Origin: an uncultured Clostridium sp.
Lineage (GTDB): Bacteria > Bacillota > Clostridia > TANB77 > CAG-508
Reading direction: 5' to 3'
NCBI GenBank assembly: GCA_947388675.1
Contig: CANDRW010000006.1
Span: 1 to 61,490, forward strand
Length of the DNA stretch: 61,490 bases
Part shown: positions 20,546-30,819 of the stretch, piece by piece
Layout of the letters: each line of letters starts with the position of its first letter
Numbering within the stretch: position 1 is the first letter of the stretch
Notes under the pieces: generated by a model
Told to the model about the DNA's origin: nothing
The model's input: only the letters and a program-made list of their open reading frames with translations
Databases searched by the model: none
Program-made: the position numbers and the translations under genes

Positions 20546-21438
20546 AAATTTCTTCTATCAACTCTTGATAGTCTTTCTCTACTAAATCTTCTCCTCGTCT
20601 TTGTTTTTTGTTAATCACCCAATCATGTACTGCTCCCTCTGTTTCTTTTACTATAATTTCTACTCCGCTTCTCTTTTGCTATCTCTTGTAATTTATGTAC
20701 ATCTGGATTTAAAATATCATATGTCCCTGTATAAATTACTATATTCTCCAAATTTTCTATAGGTCCATAAATTGGACTTACCAAATAGTTTTTAGTATCT
20801 TCTCCCTCTCCTGCATAGGAAATTCCTGCTAGTTTTAAGAGTTCTGCATTTAGCATTTTATCTCTTTCTTGCACTTCTCTTATTTCTGGGTTTTCCATCG
20901 TAACATCTAGCCACGGAGAAATCAAGATAGTCTTGCTTGGCTTTGTTAGTTCCTCTTGTCCTATCTTCTGCACTAATGCTAATGCCATTCCTCCACCTGC
21001 TGAATCTCCCATGACAATTAAGTTTTCTGATTTTACTTTTTTTACAGTTTGCTTATAAAGTGGCATCATCATTTCAAATACATCTGTATAATTATATTGT
21101 GGTGCTAATGGATAATCTGGTACAATAATAGTTGCACCTGTATCTTGTGTTAAATCACTTAAGAAATCCCAATAAGTTGGTGTTAGTTCTGCCACATAAG
21201 AGCCACCATGAAGATAAAATACTGCTTTCTTTGTCTTCTTTTTTCCTTTCGGAGTTAATACAAATACATTTCTTTCCTGAAACTTTTCTTCTTTTACATT
21301 GCATTTTTCTCTAATGCCTTCTGGCACTTTTGATGTAATATTCCCTTTAAAAAAATATACATATATGAGAACATCTACAATTGCAATAGCAAATAGGATT
21401 GTTGCAATAATTGCTACGACTTTTCTTTTTTTATTCAT
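20544..21438 (-). CDS. alpha/beta hydrolase (Abhydrolase_3 type), requires +1 shift at CGG 20667..20665
   Basis: HGG and GDSAGG motifs in frame 0; after skipping C the frame gives GVEIIVKETEGAVHDWVINKKQRRGEDLVEKDYQELIEEI* with a candidate catalytic His (VHDW). Confidence 0.8.
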
Positions 21439-21456
21439 TTCTTCTCATCCTTTACT

Positions 21457-22860
21457 TTAAAAGTGAAATTTTCTCTTTAGCCTTTCCCTTAAGCTAATTT
21501 TTTCTTTTGCTTCTTTCTTCTCCTTTATTTTATCAATTACATCTTCTATTAATAGCGTGTTGATTTTAGGATAAAGTTTTATTTCTTCTTTTTGGTAAAT
21601 TCCATTTGTAACAACCGTATTAGGAATTCCTTGGTCTGTTAAAAACTGAAAAAAGTTTTTTTCTACATTATTATTTTGCAAAATAGAGCTAATGGTAAAC
21701 ACGATATTATTCCCACAAGAACATGTAGTACATTTAATCTTTTCTACACTTTCTGGAGCAATAATACAAAAAAATTGGTCTACATATGGTTCATATTCTG
21801 GTAAAATGTTAACTTTTCCTAAATTGGAAAAAGTAGTTGTTGTGTATTTTTGTATTTCTTTATATATCATTTTTAAAATCAGCTTCTTCATGGTAAGTGG
21901 TATCATTCTTACCCAAATGTTATTTCCCATCCTCACAGTATGTGCCATTGTTTTTGCCATTTCTTCTTTTTGCAATTTATTTTTAAAATTGTTCCTTACA
22001 AATGCTAAAATCAAGTCAAAATCAGTTAAATCCATCTGATTTCTGTCTGCTACAATAGTCATATAGGAAAAGAAATTTGTCATGGTAGTTGATTCAAAAT
22101 ATTTCTTTAAATTAACTGGAATGCATACCTTAATTGGCTTTTTGCTCTTTTTTTCTTTTTGTTGTTCTTGATAAATGGCATAAATTAATACTGCTGTGAA
22201 ATATTCTGTTATTGTGACTTTCAAGTTCCTACAAATTTTGATAACTGGCTTTAGACTAATAAAGCCATGTGTAACTCCTACTTGATATGGTAATAGCCTT
22301 GCACCTTTTAGCATATATGCTCTACCTGAATTATCTTTTCCATGTAAATGTTTTTCATAATTTTTCAAATAACTATCTTCACTATTTTGCGCATCTATAT
22401 CGGCGTTTTTAATTGAAAATGGTTCTTGAAAAGTATTTGGATGTTGCAAGTTTAAGTAATTGTATGTAATTACTTTTAAAAATTCTATTGCCGTTCCTCC
22501 ATCTGTTAAAGCATGGAATACTTCTACATTGATTTTACTTTTAAAGTAACTTACTTTAAATAAATAACCATGATTCATTCTCTTATCCATATAACGACAT
22601 GGATAAGTGTCTTCTTCAAAGATAACCACATCTTTTTCGTTTTGCTCTAAATAATACCAGAAAAAACCTCTTCTTAAACAAACTTTAAAAGTAGTAAAAA
22701 TTTGCAAGGTCTTTTCCACAGCTTGTTTCAATATTTCTGGGTTAATTTCTTCTGTTAATACTACTGACATTCTATATATACTACTAAACTTTTTATTACC
22801 AACAATCGGAAATAGTTTAGCTGAATTATCTAATCTTCTCCACTTCTCTTGATTTTTCAT
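21457..22860 (-). CDS. alcohol acetyltransferase/condensation-domain-like protein
   Basis: FHALTDGGTAIEFL HxxxD-type motif. Confidence 0.65.
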   Translation of the reverse strand: MKNQEKWRRLDNSAKLFPIVGNKKFSSIYRMSVVLTEEINPEILKQAVEKTLQIFTTFKVCLRRGFFWYYLEQNEKDVVIFEEDTYPCRYMDKRMNHGYLFKVSYFKSKINVEVFHALTDGGTAIEFLKVITYNYLNLQHPNTFQEPFSIKNADIDAQNSEDSYLKNYEKHLHGKDNSGRAYMLKGARLLPYQVGVTHGFISLKPVIKICRNLKVTITEYFTAVLIYAIYQEQQKEKKSKKPIKVCIPVNLKKYFESTTMTNFFSYMTIVADRNQMDLTDFDLILAFVRNNFKNKLQKEEMAKTMAHTVRMGNNIWVRMIPLTMKKLILKMIYKEIQKYTTTTFSNLGKVNILPEYEPYVDQFFCIIAPESVEKIKCTTCSCGNNIVFTISSILQNNNVEKNFFQFLTDQGIPNTVVTNGIYQKEEIKLYPKINTLLIEDVIDKIKEKKEAKEKISLRERLKRKFHF

Positions 22861-22959
22861 ATATCCCCCTAATTCTTCCTATAGTTTAAAAGGTTCTTCT
22901 TCTCCTGTCAAGTAATTTTTCTTATTCTTTATAAAGTATTAAGTATTTTCTACAAAGCA

Positions 22960-22996
22960 AAAATTCCAGTGATTTCTCACTGGAATCTTTGCTTTT
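22960..22996 (-). terminator. hairpin downstream of the 23025 ORF
   Basis: ttccagtgagaaatcactggaattttt on minus strand. Confidence 0.7.
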
Positions 22997-23024
22997 GGGC
23001 TCCTATTCTAGGAATGCACTTTGG

Positions 23025-23264
23025 TCATTTCTTTTGGTATCGGTCAATTTTGAAGTATCTACCATCTCGGTGGATTTTCTCTCCTTTCAAGTGAAGTTCA
23101 TCTTCCACCATTTGGCAGAACCACTCCTCCTGCGAATACGGAATTCCTCTCGTATCAATCTCCCTAGTATAAGGGTTGTAATAATGAAACTCCTCTTCAT
23201 ACAGTCTCCGCGCTTCTTCCGAAGCTTCCGCTTCCAGTGCCATGTTGCTCAATTCTTCAAACAC
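23025..23264 (-). CDS. orphan small protein of atypical composition
   Basis: ORF with markedly higher GC than flanks, own terminator; in-frame CGG (GCG CGG AGA). Confidence 0.55.
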   Translation of the reverse strand: MFEELSNMALEAEASEEARRLYEEEFHYYNPYTREIDTRGIPYSQEEWFCQMVEDELHLKGEKIHRDGRYFKIDRYQKK

Positions 23265-23307
23265 GCTATGACCTCCTAAAATTTTATCGTTCTACATTAT
23301 ACCACAT

Positions 23308-24024
23308 TTATTCAATAATATCAATTGCATTATCTGTTTTCATGCCTTCTAAGTTATAGTAACTATTAGGAACTTCCCCTACAATTAGCCCTTCTGCCAA
23401 TAGCACTTGATTAACAATTTGCTCTTCCATAGTTTCAAAAGGTGTCAAAATGATAACATTGCATCTAATTTCTAAGTAGATTTTGTGCAGTGTTTGATTA
23501 ATTCCTGCTGCTACAAACTCTGATTTTAGTTCTGTATCTAAGTTGCCTGTTACCTCCATTTTGATATTTACATTCGGTCCTCTTCCAGCAAATAGGTTGC
23601 TTCCTAGAAAACTGCCTAATCGAATACTAAAACTGTTATTTTCACTCTTTTCCAAAGCTTCTTGCATATGAATAGGAATGTCTGAGATAATTTCATTGAC
23701 AGTAATTACATTAGTTCCTACCATTTTGATATTGCCATTTTCATCTTTTGTAATAGTTAACAAGTCTTCATACGTATATTTTTTCATAACTTCTGTTGCT
23801 TCATTGTTCGATATTTTAGTAGCAATTGATTTTGCCATATTTCTACATTGACCTTCCATAATTGGCTTAATAGATTGGATAACAAAATAGGCAAAAGTAA
23901 AACCAATTAAGATGATACAGAGGATTTTTATGAATCTTCTTTTTTCTTTTCCTTTTGGAGAATTTTTCTTTGGTAAAACTCTAGGTATTCTTATCTTATT
24001 TCTACTAAAGATTTTTTCATCCAT
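23308..24024 (-). CDS. yunB: sporulation protein YunB
   Basis: Family-like sequence (LGSFLGSNLFAGRGPNVNIKM). Confidence 0.85.
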   Translation of the reverse strand: MDEKIFSRNKIRIPRVLPKKNSPKGKEKRRFIKILCIILIGFTFAYFVIQSIKPIMEGQCRNMAKSIATKISNNEATEVMKKYTYEDLLTITKDENGNIKMVGTNVITVNEIISDIPIHMQEALEKSENNSFSIRLGSFLGSNLFAGRGPNVNIKMEVTGNLDTELKSEFVAAGINQTLHKIYLEIRCNVIILTPFETMEEQIVNQVLLAEGLIVGEVPNSYYNLEGMKTDNAIDIIE

Positions 24025-25555
24025 GATATCTAGGAATAAATAACTGCTTGCCTACTGGTATGCTATCCACATCTTCTATTCCATTTACTCTCGCAATATC
24101 CTCTACTGTACTTCCAAATCTCTTGGCAATTTTCCACAAACTATCTCCTGGCTTGGTAAAATAGATTACCATACTATATTGACATCTATTTCTATTTTCT
24201 TCTGCTTCTTGTATCTCTTCAATAATAGAAATACTACTATCTTTACTACTAATTGCAGTGAAAGTTAAATCTACTTTGATATCAATACTTTCATCAGGCA
24301 TAATCACAAAATCTTGTAAGCTAATTTCTACAATGGTGTCTACACTCATTTCTGGTTTCATACCATCAAAGTCCATAGAGAAATTAAATGGAATGCTAAT
24401 TTGCTTTGTTTCTATCCCATTACTCTGTCCAGCACTATAAATGAAATTTAGTTCCACTTCTCCTTCATATAAAATACGACCATTTAACGTATTTTGCTTG
24501 TTAATCATTGGATATACTTCTACATCATAAATTTTGCGTGGTCCTATTTCAGGAAGCATCTCTTTTTCACGTATACTACATACTTGTTGTCTACTTTCCT
24601 TTTGCCCAATGACTCTGATTCTTTTTTGTGAAAAGTTTAAAGCAGTTGTTGGACTATATAAGTCTTGTATCATTTTAAGTTCTTTGTTTTCATATGCTTC
24701 ACAATACACTTCAATTTCTGCTTCTACATAGACTGAATGTTCTTCTACATTGTTCGGCTTAACAATTAAATTTTTGATTTCATATTTAACATCACAGGTA
24801 TGTTCTTCACTAATGTTTGGCAAATCAATAAATCCCATAATTGGAATTTTTCCTTCTGTAATATTAATTCTGTTATCTTCTGTTAAGTATAGAATTTTAG
24901 TTTCTAAATCAGCTTTAATTAGTACCTTGTTATAGCTAATCTTTGTATCTTTGTTGACAATCTTTAAATCTGTTTTCATTACTTCTACTAAGTTATCAAT
25001 TTGATCAATTGTAAAAGTATCTTTGGCATATAGCTTTGTACTTCCTGTTCCAATCAAAGAATTAATTTGAAAGTCTTGATTAAGTAGTTGTACATCTTTT
25101 AAGTTCTGAATTTCTTTTACATATTCCACTGTTTCATTAGACGAAACCTTTGCCTCTACTTCTATCATTGCTTTCATGTGAATTTTCCTACCGTTTAATA
25201 CTTTGCAGTCTAAACTTTTTAATACTAAATTGGTGTCTAAAGACATACTACTTGTTGCCTTTTCGATATCTATCATTTGTGTAAAGTCTAAATTGGTGTT
25301 TAACCCCCTCACTGCATTTTCATCTTGTGTATCAGCTAAGTACATAATGTAAGTATTAATACAACCATCTAATCGAATTTTCCCATCTAATATTTCTTTT
25401 TTATAAATGCAAATAATTCCACTGTTACTTATGACATTTAGAATGTCTGGCTTACTGTCTGGAACAATGCAGTCCTCTTCAATTAAAATGGTATCTGTTT
25501 TTTGGTCAATAATTTGATTTAATACTAAGCTGTCTTTTGCCATTTCTATTGCCAT
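24017..25555 (-). CDS. sipL: SipL-like protein (SPOCS/DUF3794 + LysM)
   Basis: Repeated DUF3794 segments; C-terminal LysM GDSLWKIAKRFGSTVEDIARVNGI. Confidence 0.85.
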   Translation of the reverse strand: MAIEMAKDSLVLNQIIDQKTDTILIEEDCIVPDSKPDILNVISNSGIICIYKKEILDGKIRLDGCINTYIMYLADTQDENAVRGLNTNLDFTQMIDIEKATSSMSLDTNLVLKSLDCKVLNGRKIHMKAMIEVEAKVSSNETVEYVKEIQNLKDVQLLNQDFQINSLIGTGSTKLYAKDTFTIDQIDNLVEVMKTDLKIVNKDTKISYNKVLIKADLETKILYLTEDNRINITEGKIPIMGFIDLPNISEEHTCDVKYEIKNLIVKPNNVEEHSVYVEAEIEVYCEAYENKELKMIQDLYSPTTALNFSQKRIRVIGQKESRQQVCSIREKEMLPEIGPRKIYDVEVYPMINKQNTLNGRILYEGEVELNFIYSAGQSNGIETKQISIPFNFSMDFDGMKPEMSVDTIVEISLQDFVIMPDESIDIKVDLTFTAISSKDSSISIIEEIQEAEENRNRCQYSMVIYFTKPGDSLWKIAKRFGSTVEDIARVNGIEDVDSIPVGKQLFIPRYHG

Positions 25556-25772
25556 GCTTTCTTTCCCTCCTTCTAGATAATGTTTTATTCATATATATTG
25601 ACAAGGGGTGAAAAATAGAACTAGCAAACTCTAAAATTTGCTAGTTCTCATATACTATAAATATTTTCTTTAGTAGCCTAAGAATTCTTTTGTAACTGCT
25701 CGCTTTTGTTACTTTGTGTGTCTTTTTTCTTTTGTAACGTTTTTCCTTTGTTACTCCAAAATTCTTTTGCTT

Positions 25773-26069
25773 TTATAAAATTTTCTTTGGTTTCTTTACT
25801 TCTGTTACTGGTGGAATTAATGGACTATATCCATTTCCATCAAAAACATCTACTTCTACTGTTCGAGTTAAAATGTCTGTATAACTATAGGTAACATTTC
25901 GATCTTCTTCTTCATATTTAATAACAAAAATATTAGGATATGTTTTTTCTATTGTAGCTTCTTTTTCAAAGGTTTTACATCTTCCAAGAGAACCTTTGAC
26001 AATTATCTTTTGTCCCACCATTTCATTAATGTCTGTTTTTAAATTAGTAATATCGTTTGGGCAAATCAT
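25773..26069 (-). CDS. veg: Veg family protein
   Basis: DINEMVGQKIIVKGSLGRCKTFEKEATIEKTYPNIFVIKYEE. Confidence 0.8.
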   Translation of the reverse strand: MICPNDITNLKTDINEMVGQKIIVKGSLGRCKTFEKEATIEKTYPNIFVIKYEEEDRNVTYSYTDILTRTVEVDVFDGNGYSPLIPPVTEVKKPKKIL

Positions 26070-26243
26070 GTCATCACCTACCTATTTAAGATAGGCAAAT
26101 TATATCATTGGACCTTGACCTTGTCAAAAGCCGTTTGTTCATGTCGAATTTTCGTATTGCTTTGTTCCCAGTGGTTTTACTGATTTATTTTTGTTTTATT
26201 ACGTTTATATTACATTTTTATTACAAGATTGTAATATTTCCTT

Positions 26244-27075
26244 TTATATCCATAATATTTTCTTTCTCCCCCTTGCTCCCGTACCACTTACACCTCTTTG
26301 TCCTTCTCTTAATTCATTCTCAATATCTTTAATTGTAACAAATTTTTCTTCACTTGTTGTTGCAATTTTTTCAGCTACAATTAATGGGTCAATAAAGTCA
26401 ATTAAAATTCTAGCTGGTGAAGACGCAAAATTAGCCCCAGCTAGCATAATCCCTTCATAATAGCTTTGGCATGCCCCAGCAAAAATAACTAAATCTTTTT
26501 TCATTTCAAACTTTCTAGCTTCTTTTACCGTTCTAATAAAGTATTTTGAATTTCGATAATTATATAGGTCATTAAAATTACTACCTTTTTTAATCATTCC
26601 GTCGTGTCCGTGTAATTATTAATATATCAGGCTGGTATCTTTGCAGGAAACTTGCTACATAGAATGGTTGCTTTCTTTCTGGAATATTTTTCACAACAGC
26701 ATTTAAACCTATCTTTTTATAATATCGATTTGATTTTTCACTATACTTTTTATCACCATCAAGGTGTAGTATCTTTCCTGTATAAACAATCGCTTTTTCT
26801 CTAAAAAACTGTTGTGCTTTATTTTTTCTTTCTTGTACATGTTCTTGTATTCTTTTAGCCACATTTTCTTCTAACATTTTGACATGCTCTGCTATTTGTA
26901 CTTTTTCCATTAATTCTAAATCATCTAAGGTGCTATCAGCTTGTACTCTAACAGTTAGACCTTTTAATATTGCTAATTTACTATCATGTGTTTTGATAAT
27001 TCGTTCTACTACAAATGCAATATCTTTTCCATAGGAAATTCTTCCTACAATATCTCCTTTTTTTATTCTATTCAT
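26244..27075 (-). CDS. yabG: sporulation peptidase YabG, requires +1 shift at CGG 26610..26608
   Basis: ORFs 26590..27075 and 26244..26597 join as ...YQPDILIIT-GHDGMIKKGSNFNDLYNYRNSKYF...IFAGACQSYYEGIMLAGANFASSP. Confidence 0.9.
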
Positions 27076-27249
27076 ATCATAACATCCTCTCGGCTAGCAT
27101 TCTTTGTTATGATATTCTATGTCGTTTCTTGTAAAAAGGTGTCAAAAAAAGAAAAGAACGATTTAATTTTGTTAAAAAATCATTCTTTTTTTCTACAACA
27201 ATATAGCTGAATGTCTTTTGTTCCATTGGTTACAGCTACACCGATTATA

Positions 27250-28530
27250 TCATATCAAAAACTTTGTCTTATCCTCCCTAATTTCTGCTATTTCTCTTTT
27301 CATTTCCTCTTGTTCTTGCTTTGTATAGTATTGAAGTAATAATGTTGGATTGTATTCTAATAAATGTTCTTTTACATAGATATAGCAACATCTTACTAAA
27401 TCTAAATAAAATTCTTTGTTCTTTAAACTATCCATCTTTTCTACTTTTTTAAATCTCTTAAAGCGTGACTGAAAAACACTGCAAATAGATTTCAAATAAG
27501 TTTGATTTCCCATATATTCTACTTCTATACATAATTTCATAATACCTAACATTTTATCTAAAACTTCTAAAATATATCCTTCTTGTTCATCATCTGCACA
27601 AGAAATTATTTCAAATAGATTCTCTCCAATTTGTTCCTTCAATTCCTCTTCATCAGCTTTACCCATTGCATAAAACATCTTTTTCGTATCTTCATTATAG
27701 TTTTTTACCTGTGTTATAATTTCATTTCCTTTATATTCTCCAAAATCATGAAAAAGTGATTTAAGAACTAGTTTATAGATATCTATTGTTTCACCTAGTT
27801 CTTGATTTAAATATTGTGAAAATATAATAGAGGTTACTGCAATGGTGTATTGATGCATTAACACGTTTTCTGGTAAAACAGTAGTTAAGCTAGAATAGCG
27901 ATAGACATCTCTTAAGTCAAGCCCTATTTGAAGTAATTTTCCATATGTAGTATTATCCAATTCTTTTGTTTGTATGCTTTGAAGAATTTGTGTTTTTTCT
28001 TGATAAAATAAATCACTTTCTTCTATTTTTATTTCTAATACCTTTTGAGTTTGCTCTATTAAATAACTTTGCGCCTCGCTATTTCCTCTTCTAACCATCT
28101 TCTCTAAAATGGCTAACTCGGATACTTTTTCGCAGAATAGTAATAACTCTTTATATGGATTATTGTCTAGAATTTGATAATTATATTTTAACTTTGCTAA
28201 TATTCTATTTTTAAATTCAAATTTCTCTATAATCAATTCATCAACTACTTTATGATAAAAATCAAGTTGTGATTTATCTGTAATTTCTAAAGCCAAATTT
28301 CCTGTCTCGCTATAGATAATCTGTTTTAATAAATAATTGGTTAAAGTATCTATAGCTATTTGGTCTTTTTCATTTCTATCTTCTAGGATTTTAACATACA
28401 AATAAACTGCAAGCATTGATTTATCAATAATGGTATATTTCTCATTGATGGTTTGCAAAATCTTTGAGTTATAACTATCTATACTACTTAGATAAATTTT
28501 AAATAAGTCATCTAATATGATTTCTTCCAT
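27250..28530 (-). CDS. HD-domain (YfbR-like) protein
   Basis: KSLFHDFGEYKGNEI. Confidence 0.65.
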   Translation of the reverse strand: MEEIILDDLFKIYLSSIDSYNSKILQTINEKYTIIDKSMLAVYLYVKILEDRNEKDQIAIDTLTNYLLKQIIYSETGNLALEITDKSQLDFYHKVVDELIIEKFEFKNRILAKLKYNYQILDNNPYKELLLFCEKVSELAILEKMVRRGNSEAQSYLIEQTQKVLEIKIEESDLFYQEKTQILQSIQTKELDNTTYGKLLQIGLDLRDVYRYSSLTTVLPENVLMHQYTIAVTSIIFSQYLNQELGETIDIYKLVLKSLFHDFGEYKGNEIITQVKNYNEDTKKMFYAMGKADEEELKEQIGENLFEIISCADDEQEGYILEVLDKMLGIMKLCIEVEYMGNQTYLKSICSVFQSRFKRFKKVEKMDSLKNKEFYLDLVRCCYIYVKEHLLEYNPTLLLQYYTKQEQEEMKREIAEIREDKTKFLI

Positions 28531-28543
28531 ATTTTATCCCTTT

Positions 28544-29101
28544 CTATATTTTAGTTAACTTCTCATTTAATTTCTGATAAATTGGTTTCATTTGTTTTTC
28601 ATTTGTAATCTCTACTGCTTTATCAATGTCTATCCACTTAACTCCGCTATTTTCATCAGGTTTTATCTTTACTATGTCATTTTCATCTGCTTCTAATAAA
28701 AAGGTGCAATTTAAATGTAAATGCGTTGGTACATATTTTCCCCTTTTTATATGACTATCTACAGAAGCTATCTCTAAAGAATAAATCCCATTACTTAATA
28801 CTTTAACATTTTCTATTCCAGTTTCCTCTTGTGCTTCTTTCAAAGCTACTTTTAATAAGTCACTATCCCCATCACAATGTCCTCCAGTCCAAGCCCAATT
28901 TTGATAAATATTGTGATATGCCATTAATACTTTTGTTCTTTCCTTATTAACTATCCAATTAGAAGCTGTAAAATGACAAACTTTATTTTCCCTTGTTAAA
29001 ACATCTTTATAAGTATCTATTAAACTAAGCATTATCTCTTTATCTGCTCTTTCTTGCTCATTATATGGCTCAAAGCCTTCAATTTGTTCTCTTAAATTCA
29101 T
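28544..29101 (-). CDS. NUDIX hydrolase
   Basis: GGHCDGDSDLLKVALKEAQEETGI. Confidence 0.85.
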   Translation of the reverse strand: MNLREQIEGFEPYNEQERADKEIMLSLIDTYKDVLTRENKVCHFTASNWIVNKERTKVLMAYHNIYQNWAWTGGHCDGDSDLLKVALKEAQEETGIENVKVLSNGIYSLEIASVDSHIKRGKYVPTHLHLNCTFLLEADENDIVKIKPDENSGVKWIDIDKAVEITNEKQMKPIYQKLNEKLTKI

Positions 29102-29203
29102 TTGTCTTTTCTCCTTTTTCTATTATCTTATCACAAATAATTGAAAAAGCAAGAGCCATTCACTCTTACTTTTACATTAATTGATAATAGCTTTTTTTAA
29201 AGT

Positions 29204-29312
29204 TTGACTTGTACTTATTTTCGCAGTTTTGAAAGGTACCAAGTTGACTTTCTTCTTCGAACTTTCTGGCTACCTTGGGCATTTGAAAAACAAGAAAATA
29301 AGTACAAGTCAA
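29204..29312. repeat. long-arm inverted-repeat element A
   Basis: 19-bp perfect arms ttgacttgtacttattttc / gaaaataagtacaagtcaa. Confidence 0.9.
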
Positions 29313-29349
29313 GCATATTAGTTGTCAAAGCATTATCCAGTAGTTTAAG

Positions 29350-30819
29350 CTATATATTTTTAATATTTTTCTTTTTGAAAGTAATATAAGTTGGTACTAA
29401 CATAGCAACCATATAAATGACAATAATTGCAATGGAAAATCCTATGGTTAAACCTTGAAACTCTGGTAACCCTCCAAAGAAATACTGTGTTAAATCCCAA
29501 TTTGGCGTTACAAAGAATTTGATCCACCAAAGATTAAAGGCTTGCGCAAAAGCATTTACTAGTGATGACCCCATTGAGCCTAATAATGTAATTGCTATCG
29601 CTAGAGCAGAATTAGCAAATATCGTACTTAGTGAAAATGCCAAAGTTACAAGTAATACATAAATTGGTAGTTTTCCTAAGGTTTGCATAGCCAAATATTT
29701 GACAATACTCACTTCTTGTAATTGATTAGTCGTATGGTCATATACAATGGCTGGCTCTCCAAAGCTATCAAATCCTTGAATCATTCCTCCTACTACAAAT
29801 TGCATTAACATCACTGATAGAATAACTATCATAAGCATAATGATACAAGTAATAAATTTTGCAGTTAAAATAGTTCTTCTTTTATATGGTTTAATTAATA
29901 ATAGTTTGACAGTTCCTTTGTTAAATTCCTCACTAACAATAGTTCCTGCAATCATCACTGCCATAATGATAATAAATATTTCATATTCTGAAAATACGTT
30001 TAATAATATCGATTTTGCTGTTGAACCATCTCCTATTTTCGTACCATGTTCAATATCATATTGGCAAATTGCTGCTCGTTCTAAGTTTTTATAATAACTT
30101 TGTTTATTTTCGTATTGTTCTTTTTCACTTAGTTGTGGCTGATTAGAATTTTCATAACTTCTAATGTCACTCTTACTCATTTGATACATAGATAGGCATT
30201 GGTTATAGTAATCATATCCATAACAAATATCCTTTTCTAATCTCCAATTAATAACTTGCTTTGTATCTTCTAATTCTGCAATTTGATATTCTAATTCTTT
30301 TATTTGTTCTTGACTAGTTGCCGTCTGTTTTAATTTTGTTTGTTCTTCTAAGCTTGCTTCTACATTTTTAAGCTTTTCCCTTGTGAAATACTTCCAATCT
30401 CCCAACCCTAACTTTGCTACAAAATCTTCATATTTCGCTTTTACTTGCTCTAGTTCTGCTTGGCTAGCTCCCATATATTCGCAACGTACCAATTGGTCTA
30501 TTAATTCATAACCTTGTTCATTAATAATCTTCGCTTGCCATGTTCCTGAATCTCCATATTTTTGAATTAATTTGTTCATTCGTAATTGTGTTTCATAACT
30601 TAAATACATTTCTTTATCAGGTGTTGTTTTTAAATCAATTCCTTTTAATTGTTCTTCATAAAATTTAATTTCTTGACTAACATCATAAGAATAACCATCA
30701 TTTGACATTTGATAAATAAAATTAGCTACTATGATAAATACTAATGTAATTAATAAAGTAATGTAAATACTTTTCTTTTTGCTAATTTTTGTTAACTCAT
30801 TTCTAATTAAATTAATCAA
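29350..30819 (-). CDS. ABC transporter permease
   Basis: ABC-2 type membrane protein adjacent to ATPase. Confidence 0.8.
   Translation of the reverse strand: MINLIRNELTKISKKKSIYITLLITLVFIIVANFIYQMSNDGYSYDVSQEIKFYEEQLKGIDLKTTPDKEMYLSYETQLRMNKLIQKYGDSGTWQAKIINEQGYELIDQLVRCEYMGASQAELEQVKAKYEDFVAKLGLGDWKYFTREKLKNVEASLEEQTKLKQTATSQEQIKELEYQIAELEDTKQVINWRLEKDICYGYDYYNQCLSMYQMSKSDIRSYENSNQPQLSEKEQYENKQSYYKNLERAAICQYDIEHGTKIGDGSTAKSILLNVFSEYEIFIIIMAVMIAGTIVSEEFNKGTVKLLLIKPYKRRTILTAKFITCIIMLMIVILSVMLMQFVVGGMIQGFDSFGEPAIVYDHTTNQLQEVSIVKYLAMQTLGKLPIYVLLVTLAFSLSTIFANSALAIAITLLGSMGSSLVNAFAQAFNLWWIKFFVTPNWDLTQYFFGGLPEFQGLTIGFSIAIIVIYMVAMLVPTYITFKKKNIKNI

Noticed and set aside
23025-23264. CGG +1 shift inside the orphan ORF
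   Set aside because: The +1 frame gives a less plausible, basic/low-information peptide, while frame 0 continues as an acidic protein to its stop before a terminator.
26600-26606. Second CGG on the minus strand in yabG (CGA CGG AAT)
   Set aside because: In the restored frame it reads GAC GGA, so it is not a second shift site.
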